This document shows positions 9,271 through 17,668 of a stretch of 64,000 bases of DNA, one piece after another. Source of the stretch: Rodentibacter sp. JRC1 (GTDB lineage: Bacteria > Pseudomonadota > Gammaproteobacteria > Enterobacterales > Pasteurellaceae); NCBI RefSeq assembly GCF_020521555.1, contig NZ_BPWA01000001.1, forward strand, positions 1,922,001-1,986,000, given 5' to 3'. The notes under the pieces were generated by a model. That model worked only from the letters and a program-made list of their open reading frames with translations. It searched no databases and had not been told where the DNA came from. Numbering within the stretch: the stretch's first letter is position 1; the number at the start of each line of letters is the position of its first letter. The translations under genes and the position numbers were made by a program.

Positions 9271-9946
9271 TTATAACGATTATAGATTTTGGTCAAGTAA
9301 ATTTAACTATAGTGTGTTTTTAAGTTTAAATTATTTGACTTTGATCATGCCTTTTGCAAAAAGGAACTCTCCTAGATAATAAAAATCATCAAGGATAATT
9401 CCGAATAGGGAAGTGTAGACTAAGTCGGTACAAACAAAGTCATCCGATAGAATTTTTTTGTGATAGGAATGGTTGCACGTTTATCCATTAAGGCCAACAT
9501 ACCGAACTTCCACCCAAAGAATGTTATCCATAATTGATATTCAATTTTTGGGAAGTGAGGGATTTAACGTTGTTTTAGGAGTTTATCAAGATATCTGATA
9601 GATCATTTATATTTTATTGGTAGTTCTTTGTAGACTTGCTTTCCATATTAATAATCAAACTATATATCGGAAGGGCTTAATTTTATTTGAGAAATAAAGG
9701 TTTATTACAGTTATTGTATTTGTATCGTTAAATATGATTTCTAACGCTATGCATCTTATATGATGGCTTAAGCTGGAAGGACTGTCTTTTGTAGCTTAAG
9801 GACCTTGCACTATATGATATTATTTCAGATTTATGTATTTGTTACAAAGCCCAACGCCCTCCTACATAATAAAAGTGCGGTCAAAAAATTGAATGAATAT
9901 TAAATCTAGCGATTTAAAACCATTTTATTTCGCCGAAGAGCAGAAA
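9271..9946. other. Long intergenic region with decayed sequence
   Basis: No intact gene is present in this stretch. It contains a short coding-like remnant (listed separately), a fragment of the intergenic repeat family (CAACGCCCTCCTACATAAT, about 9850-9868) and a Hin-type uptake word AAGTGCGGTC at about 9872. Confidence 0.6.
9331..9453 (-). pseudogene. C-terminal remnant of an unidentified protein
   Basis: Reading the minus strand, about 40 codons are open up to TAA at 9331-9333 and give a protein-like sequence (...SDDFVCTDLVYTSLFGIILDDFYYLGEFLF...). There is no start codon or ribosome site. Reading further upstream soon meets stops or frame changes. The TDLVY...GIILD pattern is faintly reminiscent of the C-terminus of an ABC importer permease, but I cannot identify it. 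Confidence 0.3.
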
Positions 9947-10276
9947 TTAAATAAAAACGCTCTGTACTAAAATCATATAAAAAATTGTTCCCGCCGCAAT
10001 GGAAAGAAACATATTCTTTTTCCAAAAATGTAATACCAGAACCAATATGCCGGCGAGAAAATCCGGAATACCATGATGTCCATTAAAAATATCAATATTT
10101 TTATAACAATATATGACTAACATCCCGAACATCGCTGCCGGAAAGACTTTGCCTAGATAGCGAATATATTCAGGAATCGGTCTATTAGCCGGAAAAATCC
10201 AAAACGGTAATAAACGGGTAAGCTGTACCGCTAATATACACACGCCGATAGTAATAATTTGTTCGGTTAAGGTCAT
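9947..10276 (-). CDS. azlD: Branched-chain amino acid exporter small subunit AzlD
   Basis: This 109-residue protein has four hydrophobic segments and the AzlD pattern (RLLPFWIFPANRPIPEYIRYLGKVFPAAMFGMLVIY). With AzlC it forms a two-component inner-membrane exporter; the E. coli relative YgaH/YgaZ exports valine and methionine. ATG 10276 is chosen because it overlaps the azlC stop by 4 bases and gives the usual length; a longer in-frame start at 10333 lies deep inside azlC. It is the last gene of the metR-azlC-azlD block. Confidence 0.9.
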   Translation of the reverse strand: MTLTEQIITIGVCILAVQLTRLLPFWIFPANRPIPEYIRYLGKVFPAAMFGMLVIYCYKNIDIFNGHHGIPDFLAGILVLVLHFWKKNMFLSIAAGTIFYMILVQSVFI

Positions 10277-10995
10277 TTTAATGCCTCCAATTTTGTCTTT
10301 AATTTCGGGCGGCGTATTGTTAAAACAATCCAAATACCGATTAAAGTAGGAATAAGAAAATGTTCTTTTCCGACAATAAGTAATGAGACAAATGCGATAC
10401 CCACACCGATTAAAGAACTTTCATGGGATTTTTCTTTCAACCAATTTTCAGCAAAAATAACCAAGAAAAGTGCAGTCATCGCAAATTCTACCCCTTTCAA
10501 ATCTATCGGCAGAATTTCACCGAATAAATTCCCAATGGTCCCACCAATCACCCAGTAAATATGTAGATATAAACTGACAAAAAACATATACCAGCCTTTA
10601 TCTAAGTGCGGTGGAATTTTTGCCATATAATTAAGAGAAAAGGATTCATCAACCAATGAACTGATTAAATACCAACGCTTTTTACCAAGTTGTGCTCCGT
10701 ACTTTTCTAACATTGAAATGGCATAAAAAATTTGACGACCACTCACCATTAATGTAATCAGGAATACACTTAATGGAGAAAAGGGTGCGATCAATGCTCC
10801 CGCCGCAATAAATTCTACGGAGCCGGCATAAATTAGTAATGTCATCAACATAGGATATAAAACGCCGAAACCAAGGGCTTTCATATAAATGCCGTAGGCT
10901 ATTCCAAGGAAAAGAAACCCTGTAATCATTGGAACACTGTAAGGAAATGCCGCCTTAGCCGCCTCACGAATAGAATGTTGAAAGGGAAAATTCAT
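10273..10995 (-). CDS. azlC: Branched-chain amino acid exporter large subunit AzlC
   Basis: AzlC/YgaZ family, 240 residues. The motif FPYSVPMITGFLFLGIAYGIYMKALGF near the N-terminus and LIYAGSVEFIAAGAL are characteristic, with six to seven membrane segments. It acts with AzlD as an amino acid efflux pair. The gene begins 10 bases after the stop of the LysR regulator on the same strand, so it is probably co-transcribed with it. The substrate cannot be told from sequence; methionine or branched-chain amino acids are the known options. Confidence 0.9.
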   Translation of the reverse strand: MNFPFQHSIREAAKAAFPYSVPMITGFLFLGIAYGIYMKALGFGVLYPMLMTLLIYAGSVEFIAAGALIAPFSPLSVFLITLMVSGRQIFYAISMLEKYGAQLGKKRWYLISSLVDESFSLNYMAKIPPHLDKGWYMFFVSLYLHIYWVIGGTIGNLFGEILPIDLKGVEFAMTALFLVIFAENWLKEKSHESSLIGVGIAFVSLLIVGKEHFLIPTLIGIWIVLTIRRPKLKTKLEALK

Positions 10996-11005
10996 TGATT
11001 ATCTC

Positions 11006-11944
11006 TCACTCTAAAACGGATAAGCCGGGTAAGGTTGAAAAACTTTGCGATTTAACCGTTTGATAAAAATCCTCTAAATAAGCAATGCCTTCATCTTCCT
11101 TACGAATCGCTGCGTACAAATTACTATATAGTCCTTCAGGTGTTACTTTTCTCGCCACGACATAGCTTTTTTCTAAATAGGGCAATGCAGCCCAGTAAGG
11201 CACTGTTGCTATTCCTCGACGGCTAGCAACCAACTGAATCATCGCAATAGTCAGCTCCGTTGTACGGCGTACAGGATTGATGCCTTTTGGCTTTAATACT
11301 TTACGCAGTAAATCCAACATATCGTCCGGTACAGGATAAGTCACCCAAGTTTCATCCGCAAAATCTTCTGCCTCCCAAATTTCTTTAGCTGCTAACGGAT
11401 GATCTTTTGAGCAAATTCCCACCATTTCATAAGAAAAAAGCGGTTTAAAAAGCACGTCATCATTAGCCTCAATTTCAGATACAATCACACTATCAGCTCG
11501 ATGAGAAAGCAATAATCCGATCGGATCCGTATGAAAACCGGATACAATATCCAATTCAACTAAAGGCCAATGCTCCCGAAATTCATCCATTGCCGGCATT
11601 AACCAATCAAAACAAGTGTGGCACTCCACTGCAATACGCAATTGTCCGGCATCGCCATGTTTTACCCGAATCAAATCCCGCTCTGCATCAATAACTTTGG
11701 GTATCACTTCATTTGCAAGACGAATCAGACGCTCTCCCGCAGTGGTAAAGCATAAGGGATTACTTTTACGCTCGAATAAAGGCAAGCCAAATTGCTCTTC
11801 AATTAACTTTATTTGATGAGAAAGTGCAGATTGAGTGAGATAAACCCGTTTAGCAGCAGCGGAAACACTGCCTGTTTCTTTTAAGGCAAGGAGCGTTTTA
11901 AGATGTCGAATCTCAAGAAATGTGGGTTTCATTAGAAAAAACAT
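11006..11944 (-). CDS. metR: LysR-family regulator, MetR-like
   Basis: This 312-residue LysR regulator has an N-terminal winged HTH (HLKTLLALKETGSVSAAAKRVYLTQSALSHQIKLIEEQFG) and a C-terminal effector domain. Several segments resemble E. coli MetR closely: RLRIAVECHTCFDWLMPAM, SYEMVGICSKDHPLAAKE and QLVASRRGIATVPYW. MetR activates methionine genes using homocysteine. The start is uncertain: ATG 11944 or ATG 11932 (MKPTFLEIRHLK), and neither has a good ribosome site. The genes immediately downstream are azlCD, not metE, which suggests a role in amino acid export. Confidence 0.82.
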   Translation of the reverse strand: MFFLMKPTFLEIRHLKTLLALKETGSVSAAAKRVYLTQSALSHQIKLIEEQFGLPLFERKSNPLCFTTAGERLIRLANEVIPKVIDAERDLIRVKHGDAGQLRIAVECHTCFDWLMPAMDEFREHWPLVELDIVSGFHTDPIGLLLSHRADSVIVSEIEANDDVLFKPLFSYEMVGICSKDHPLAAKEIWEAEDFADETWVTYPVPDDMLDLLRKVLKPKGINPVRRTTELTIAMIQLVASRRGIATVPYWAALPYLEKSYVVARKVTPEGLYSNLYAAIRKEDEGIAYLEDFYQTVKSQSFSTLPGLSVLE

Positions 11945-12125
11945 AAGAATTGAAAAATAAATGCGCCATATGATACTCCAAAATGAAAAAAATTAAAGTA
12001 AGAAGCCCGCTCTATCAAAGATAGAAAAGGGCTAATAAAAACAATATGTAACGAAAAATACAAAGGATCTAAGTTTCAGATTAATACACTCATACCTCAT
12101 TAAAAACATCATTATGTTAAAAAAA

Positions 12126-12141
12126 TGTGAAATAGCTCATA
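12126..12141. promoter_or_regulatory. Probable CRP site upstream of the TRAP operon
   Basis: TGTGAAATAGCTCATA matches the TGTGA-N6-TCACA consensus with one mismatch, about 100 bases before the binding-protein gene. It lies in the 297-base gap between the MetR-like gene and the TRAP operon, where I see no gene. Confidence 0.5.
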
Positions 12142-12241
12142 TTTTCAAAAGAAAACGATTGCGTCTCCTAAAAAACCAGTATATTTTGTGAAAGTTGCAT
12201 CACAACATCCCAAAAGTTTCTACTAATAAGAGGGCTTATCT

Positions 12242-13216
12242 ATGAAAACTATCTCAAAAAAATATTCCGCTTTTTCTCTTGCAGCAGTATTAGCAATGGG
12301 GGCAGTATCTGCACAGGCTGCAGAAAAATTTGTCACTATCGGTACTGGTGGACAAACAGGGGTTTATTATGTTGTTGGACAATCTATTTGTCAGCTGGTT
12401 AATCGTGATACGGCAAAAACACAAATTAAATGTAATGCCCCCTCAACAGGCGCATCAGTTGCGAATTTAAACGCAATCGCCGCTAATCAAATGGAAATGG
12501 GGATTGCACAATCCGATTGGCAATATCACGCTTATAACGGCACAAGTTCTTTTGAAGGTAAGAAGAACGATAAACTTCGCGCAATTTTTTCTATTCACCC
12601 CGAGCCGTTTACCCTGATGGCTCGTGACGATTCTGCGATTCAACAATTTGATGATTTAAAAGGCAAACGGGTAAATGTCGGTGATCCCGGCTCCGGTACG
12701 CGTGCCACAATGAATGTCATTTTGGCGGCAAAAGGTTGGTCTGATAAAGAATTTAAAGTCGCTTCTGAATTAAAACCGTCAGAAATGGCCTCGGTAATGT
12801 GTGATAACAATTTAGATGCGATTACTTATAACGTCGGTCATCCAAACGGTGCATTAAAAGAAGCTGCCGCCTCCTGTAATGCTCATCTCGTTCCAATTAC
12901 AGGTGCGGAAATTGATAAATTGGTTGCCGATAATCCTTATTACGCCAAAGCAACGATTCCGGGCGGATTATATAAAGGAACGGATAATCCGGTAGAAACC
13001 TTTGGAGTTTATGCAACTTTAGTTACCTCCGCCGATGTTGATGCAGACAGTGTTTATGCCGTAGTGAAAGCGGTATTCGATAATTTCGATCGCTTCAAAC
13101 GATTACATCCGGCGTTCGCTAACTTAAAAGAAGATGAGATGATCAAAAATGCCTTGTCTGCGCCTTTGCATGAGGGAGCAATTCGTTATTATAAAGAGCG
13201 GGGTTGGTTAAAATAA
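12242..13216 (+). CDS. TAXI-family TRAP transporter solute-binding protein
   Basis: This is the periplasmic binding protein of a tripartite sodium-dependent transporter. A signal peptide of 27 residues ends in SAQA. The family hallmark TIGTGGQTGVYYVVGQSIC follows, and ligand-pocket segments such as VNVGDPGSGTRATMNVIL are present. At 324 residues it has the usual TAXI length. The ligand is unknown; characterised TAXI proteins bind glutamate/glutamine or dicarboxylates. AGAGGG precedes the ATG. The permease gene follows after an 83-base gap that contains a hairpin. Confidence 0.92.
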   Translation: MKTISKKYSAFSLAAVLAMGAVSAQAAEKFVTIGTGGQTGVYYVVGQSICQLVNRDTAKTQIKCNAPSTGASVANLNAIAANQMEMGIAQSDWQYHAYNGTSSFEGKKNDKLRAIFSIHPEPFTLMARDDSAIQQFDDLKGKRVNVGDPGSGTRATMNVILAAKGWSDKEFKVASELKPSEMASVMCDNNLDAITYNVGHPNGALKEAAASCNAHLVPITGAEIDKLVADNPYYAKATIPGGLYKGTDNPVETFGVYATLVTSADVDADSVYAVVKAVFDNFDRFKRLHPAFANLKEDEMIKNALSAPLHEGAIRYYKERGWLK

Positions 13217-13235
13217 TCCGTTTTATTTAGTATTT

Positions 13236-13259
13236 AGGCAGGCTATTCCCTGCCTTTTT
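13236..13259 (+). terminator. Intra-operon attenuating hairpin
   Basis: AGGCAGG (13236-13242) pairs with CCTGCCT (13249-13255), followed by TTTTT. It sits between the binding-protein and permease genes, so it probably lets the binding protein be made in excess. Confidence 0.75.
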
Positions 13260-13299
13260 CAGTTTACCGACTAATATTTTATTTTCGGAGGGTTTTATT

Positions 13300-15939
13300 A
13301 TGTCACTAAAATCTGAAAAAATAGATTATGACGATCTGCAAGATATGGTGGCATCGAATGATGCAGGTGGACGAAATCCCAAAGGTTTTACAAAAAAATT
13401 GATTATAATTACCGCCATTTTATGGTCTGTATTCCAGCTTTATTACACTTCACCTTTCCCATTTTGGTTACAAGAGATCATTCGAACTTGGGGCTGGGAA
13501 TTAAATGTCGTCATTGATGACACCAAAGCCCGCTCAATTCACTTGGCTTTTGCGCTATTTCTCGCTTATTTGGCATTCCCCGCCTTCGCCAATTCGCCCA
13601 AGCAAAGAGTTCCTTATCATGATTGGCTATTTGCATTATTAGGCGCATTTTTAGGAACTTATTATATTTTCTTCTATGAAAGTCTGGTTACCCGCTTTGG
13701 TGCGCCCAATACGCAAGATATTATTGCCGGTTGCTTAGGCGTATTGCTATTACTTGAGGCCTGTCGTAGAAGTCTTGGATTACCATTAGTTATTATTGCC
13801 TCGGTATTCTTGTTATATAACTATTTCGGTCAGTTTCTGCCTACCAATTGGATTATCAGCCATCGCTCAGGTTCACTATCGCAAATGGTTAATCAACAAT
13901 GGATAACTACCGAAGGAGTATTCGGTGTAGCCTTGGGGGTGTCAACCAAATATGTATTTTTATTTGTTCTATTCGGTGCATTGCTAGATAAAGCCGGTGC
14001 CGGCAACTATTTCATTAAAACCGCTTTCGCCTATTTAGGGCATTTACGTGGCGGCCCGGCTAAAGCGGCGGTCGTTTCTTCCGGTTTAACCGGATTGATT
14101 TCCGGTTCTTCTATTGCCAATGTCGTTACTACCGGTACTTTTACCATTCCTATGATGAAACGGGTCGGTTTTTCTGCTGAAAAAGCCGGTGCGGTTGAAG
14201 TTGCCTCATCGGTAAACGGACAAATTATGCCTCCGGTCATGGGGGCTGCCGCATTTTTAATGATTGAATATGTCAATATGCCATATAGCCAACTCATTAC
14301 TCATGCCGCATTACCCGCTTTAATTTCTTATATCGCCCTAGTTTATATCGTACACTTAGAAGCCTTAAAAATGAATCTAAAAGGCTTACCTCGCACAGAC
14401 CAACCCGGTCCTATTTTAATTATTTTATTGAAAATAATGACCGCACTTTTGGTGGTTATCGGGTTAAGTCTTGCAACTCATTTGGGGTTGGGTTGGATAA
14501 AAATCATCACGCCCGATTACGCCTTCCTTATCGTCTGCTTATTACTCAGCGTCATTTATTTATTATTAATCCGTCGTGTCGCTGCATTTCCCGATTTGGA
14601 AATTGATGATCCCAATGCGCCAATTGTTCAACTCCCTTCCGCCAAACCAACCGTCAATGCCGGTTTACATTTTTTAATTCCGGTTATTATACTCATTTGG
14701 TGTTTAATGGTGGAAATGCTCTCTCCCGGATTATCCGCATTTTGGGGAACAATTGCACTAGCGGTAATTTTGGTAACTCAAAAACCGTTATTGCATTATT
14801 TCCGTAACCAACCGGTAAAAAAATCCCAATTTATTGAAGGTTTCAATGCGTTGATACAAGGTTTAGAAACCGGAGCCAGAAATATGATTGGCATCGGAAT
14901 CGCTACCGCAACCGCCGGTATTATCGTGGGCGTGGTTTCTCTAACCGGATTCGGTGTTCAACTATCCGGTATTATTGAAGCATTATCAATGGGTAACATC
15001 GTGCTTATGCTGATTTTGGTTGCCGTGTTCAGCCTCATTTTAGGAATGGGTTTACCGACTACCGCCAACTACATTGTGGTCTCATCATTAATGGCATTGG
15101 TCATTGTTGAAGTGGGAAAACAAAACGGTTTAATCGTTCCATTGATTGCGGTGCATTTATTCGTGTTTTATTTCGGTATTATGGCAGATGTGACACCACC
15201 TGTCGGATTAGCCTCTTTTGCCGCCGCAGCGGTATCCGGCGGAAATCCGATAAAAACAGGTATGGTGGCATTTTTTTATAGTCTAAGAACAGCTATCTTA
15301 CCGTTCCTCTTTATTTTTAATACCGATTTATTATTGATTGATGTTAGTTGGGCAAAAGGGACATTGGTTGCTATCGTATCAACCTTAGCTATACTGGCAT
15401 TTACTGCCGCGACAATGAATCACTTTTTAATAAAAAATAAATGGTGGGAAACCTTGTTACTCATTCTAGGTGCATTCATCGTTTTCCGTCCCGGTTTTTT
15501 TATGGAATATATTTCACCGACTTCACGCCATATTGAACCGATACACTTGGAACAAGAATTAGAGAAAACGCCTGTCGGACAAAATATTCTCCTTAAAGTA
15601 TCCGGTACCAACCCTTATGGCAAAGAAATTGCATTTTATTCGCAACTCTCAGTGCCTGAAGGAGAAAATAGTGAACAACGTTTACAAAAACTAGGATTAA
15701 CGCTACTAAATACACAAGAAAAAATTGAAATAGAAGGAAAACAAATTGATAAAATCATCATTGATATGGTTGAAGTAGATTCCCTTGCAGCAAAAGCCGG
15801 TTTAAATTGGGATCAAACCATTATCGACGTATCCCTACCTATGGTTTCTTTAGCAAAAGAATGGATGTTTATACCGGGCTTATTAATTATTGCTATTGTC
15901 GGCTGGAATCAACGTCGCCGAAAAAAACATACACATTAA
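13300..15939 (+). CDS. TRAP transporter fused QM permease (4TM/12TM) with C-terminal extracytoplasmic domain
   Basis: The small (DctQ-like) and large (DctM-like) membrane subunits are fused in one 879-residue protein, the form that normally partners TAXI binding proteins. DctM signatures include the glycine-rich SGLTGLISGSSIANVVTTG loop, PPVMGAAAF and GMGLPTTANYIVV. After the last transport helices, residues of about 750-850 form a polar domain (TPVGQNILLKVSGTNPYGKE and on) before a final membrane helix (about 855-872). This extension matches the DUF3394-type tail seen in some fused TRAP permeases; its role is unknown. It uses sodium-coupled uptake by family analogy. Confidence 0.92.
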   Translation: MSLKSEKIDYDDLQDMVASNDAGGRNPKGFTKKLIIITAILWSVFQLYYTSPFPFWLQEIIRTWGWELNVVIDDTKARSIHLAFALFLAYLAFPAFANSPKQRVPYHDWLFALLGAFLGTYYIFFYESLVTRFGAPNTQDIIAGCLGVLLLLEACRRSLGLPLVIIASVFLLYNYFGQFLPTNWIISHRSGSLSQMVNQQWITTEGVFGVALGVSTKYVFLFVLFGALLDKAGAGNYFIKTAFAYLGHLRGGPAKAAVVSSGLTGLISGSSIANVVTTGTFTIPMMKRVGFSAEKAGAVEVASSVNGQIMPPVMGAAAFLMIEYVNMPYSQLITHAALPALISYIALVYIVHLEALKMNLKGLPRTDQPGPILIILLKIMTALLVVIGLSLATHLGLGWIKIITPDYAFLIVCLLLSVIYLLLIRRVAAFPDLEIDDPNAPIVQLPSAKPTVNAGLHFLIPVIILIWCLMVEMLSPGLSAFWGTIALAVILVTQKPLLHYFRNQPVKKSQFIEGFNALIQGLETGARNMIGIGIATATAGIIVGVVSLTGFGVQLSGIIEALSMGNIVLMLILVAVFSLILGMGLPTTANYIVVSSLMALVIVEVGKQNGLIVPLIAVHLFVFYFGIMADVTPPVGLASFAAAAVSGGNPIKTGMVAFFYSLRTAILPFLFIFNTDLLLIDVSWAKGTLVAIVSTLAILAFTAATMNHFLIKNKWWETLLLILGAFIVFRPGFFMEYISPTSRHIEPIHLEQELEKTPVGQNILLKVSGTNPYGKEIAFYSQLSVPEGENSEQRLQKLGLTLLNTQEKIEIEGKQIDKIIIDMVEVDSLAAKAGLNWDQTIIDVSLPMVSLAKEWMFIPGLLIIAIVGWNQRRRKKHTH

Positions 15940-16018
15940 TACCCTATAAAAGTGCGGTCGGTTTTTCGGTTATTTTTAATCTTTGAAACTACCGCACACA
16001 AACAAAAAGGACAAAATT

Positions 16019-16444
16019 ATGTATAACAAATTGTTGTTAGCGATTGATCTCAACAACCCTAAAGGATCACAATTTGTCATTGAAAATGCCTTACGTCTCA
16101 CCGCCCAAATACAGGATCCCGTATTTCGGGTGGTAACGATTGTAGAACCCGTTGATGACAGTTTTATCTCTGCATTTTTACCTAAAAACTTTGATAAATC
16201 CGTCATTGAAGAAGTAAATAAGGCACTACACGAATTTACCCAAAAATATTTTCCACCTAACGCCAAAGTTCAACACATTGTCGCTCACGGCACGGTTTAC
16301 GAAGAACTTAACCGTATTGCTGATGAAAAAGATGTTGATTTAATCCTTATGCTCGCCAGTAGCAAACCTAACGCAAAAGGATTAAGCAACAACACAAGAA
16401 GGGTAGCAAAATACGGCAGTAAACCGGTTTTAATTCTAAAATAA
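16019..16444 (+). CDS. Universal stress protein UspA family
   Basis: This 141-residue UspA-fold protein starts at ATG 16019 (AAGG upstream); an in-frame codon at 15983 has no ribosome site. MYNKLLLAIDLNN at the start and SKPVLILK at the end are the typical first and last strands. The ATP-loop G-X2-G-X9-G(S/T) is not canonical (the region reads SKPNAKGLSNNTRRVAKYGSKP), so nucleotide binding is uncertain. UspA genes often accompany TRAP operons (for example teaD with teaABC), and this one follows the permease by 79 bases, which suggests a regulatory role on the transporter. Confidence 0.88.
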   Translation: MYNKLLLAIDLNNPKGSQFVIENALRLTAQIQDPVFRVVTIVEPVDDSFISAFLPKNFDKSVIEEVNKALHEFTQKYFPPNAKVQHIVAHGTVYEELNRIADEKDVDLILMLASSKPNAKGLSNNTRRVAKYGSKPVLILK

Positions 16445-16522
16445 AAAAAGTTCCCGTTCGACAAATGATCTGCCCCCCAAAAGTTGGACGAAATAAACCA
16501 ACTCAGTCAGGGGTAGATTTTT

Positions 16523-17042
16523 ATGACCAAATACAATCAAACATTCAAACAACAAGCCATCGATTTTTATCTTGAAAATCACTTAGATGTTTCACCTACA
16601 AAAAAACAATTTTAACTTTCCGACACCACCTTAAGACGTTGGATTGCCCAATATCAACATTCAGGCAATGCAGGGGGGGGGCGTATTGCACCGCAAACGC
16701 ATTTACGCCGCTGAATTTAAATATCAAGTCATTCTTGCCGTTCAAAAAAGGGATTTCTCTGTAAGGTAAGCGACCGTCCATTTCGGCATAAGTAATTCAG
16801 GTCTTATCAGCCAATGGTTGAAAGCCTTTTGAAAAAGACGGTATAAACGGTTTACACCCCAAACCGAAAGGAAGACCGACAATGTCCCCGAAAAAATCAA
16901 AATACGCCAAAATGCCTCCACCGAAGAAGACCGTTTACGGCTACGGATTTTAGAGCTTGAAGCGGAGGTGGCATTTCTAAAAAAGTTGGACGAAGTGATA
17001 CGGGCGGAAGAAACCGAACAGCGGCGATTATCCAAAAATTGA
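16523..17042 (+). pseudogene. Decayed IS3-family orfA
   Basis: It begins like the intact OrfA (MTKYNQTFKQQAIDFYL). A CAA codon has become TAA near 16613, and a run of nine G at about 16673-16681 together with further indels destroys the frame. Confidence 0.9.
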
Positions 17043-17613
17043 GAGCCTCTTTTCCGCTTGACATCTTGCTTTCAGTGACAAATTTGCCCCGTAGTGTGTT
17101 TTTCTATCATTTAAAGCTCAAAATGGATAAAAATCTCGCGCTTAACGCGGAAATTCGTCGGATTAAATCGAAAAATCCGGAATATGGTTATCGCCGTGTG
17201 AGTGCATTATTGAAAGGGGTTAATCACAAACGGGTACAAAGATTAATACAACAAATGGGATTGCAAATGAAAAGCAAAAAACGAGAAAATACTGTGCTTA
17301 CCGTGGCAATATTGGCAAAATCGCACCAAACCGCTTACAACGGGATTTTACCGCGACCCGACCGAACGGCTCACGGATATCACGGAAATCAAAGCCAAAG
17401 ACGGCAGTAAGTGCTATGTCTCATCGATATCAGACTGCTTCAACTCAGAGATAATCAGCGTTGCCATCTGCCGTAGCCCGAATTGACAACAAGTGGAGAC
17501 GATGTCACGACAAAGCGATAAGGGAATATATTCGCTATTATAATGAGGAGCGGATACAATTAAAATTAAAGGGTTTGAGCTCGGTACAATATCGAACTCA
17601 AACCCTTTGCTAA
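17039..17613 (+). pseudogene. Decayed IS3-family orfB (transposase)
   Basis: The first ~80 codons resemble the intact OrfB, with a TTG start overlapping orfA and EYGYRRVSALLKGVNHKRVQ conserved. It then shifts frame near 17281-17340 and lacks most of the DDE catalytic region. The final part (REYIRYYNEERIQLKL) reappears in another frame before TAA at 17611. Confidence 0.9.
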
Positions 17614-17668
17614 ACTGTCTAACTTTTTGGGGTAGATCAAAATGGATGGGGAATTTAACTTTCTGATG

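Larger units (their letters stand above)
16466..17639 (+). mobile_element. Decayed IS3-family element (relic of the 23000-24416 type)
   Basis: It starts TGATCTGCCCCCCAAAAG and ends in the complement of TGATCTACCCCAAAAAG, the same termini as the intact copy at 23000-24416. It is flanked by AAA on both sides (16463-16465 and 17640-17642), a likely 3-base target duplication. Its 1174 bases compare with 1417 in the intact copy. The missing part is mainly the catalytic centre of the transposase. Multiple stops and frameshifts make it inactive. Confidence 0.92.
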
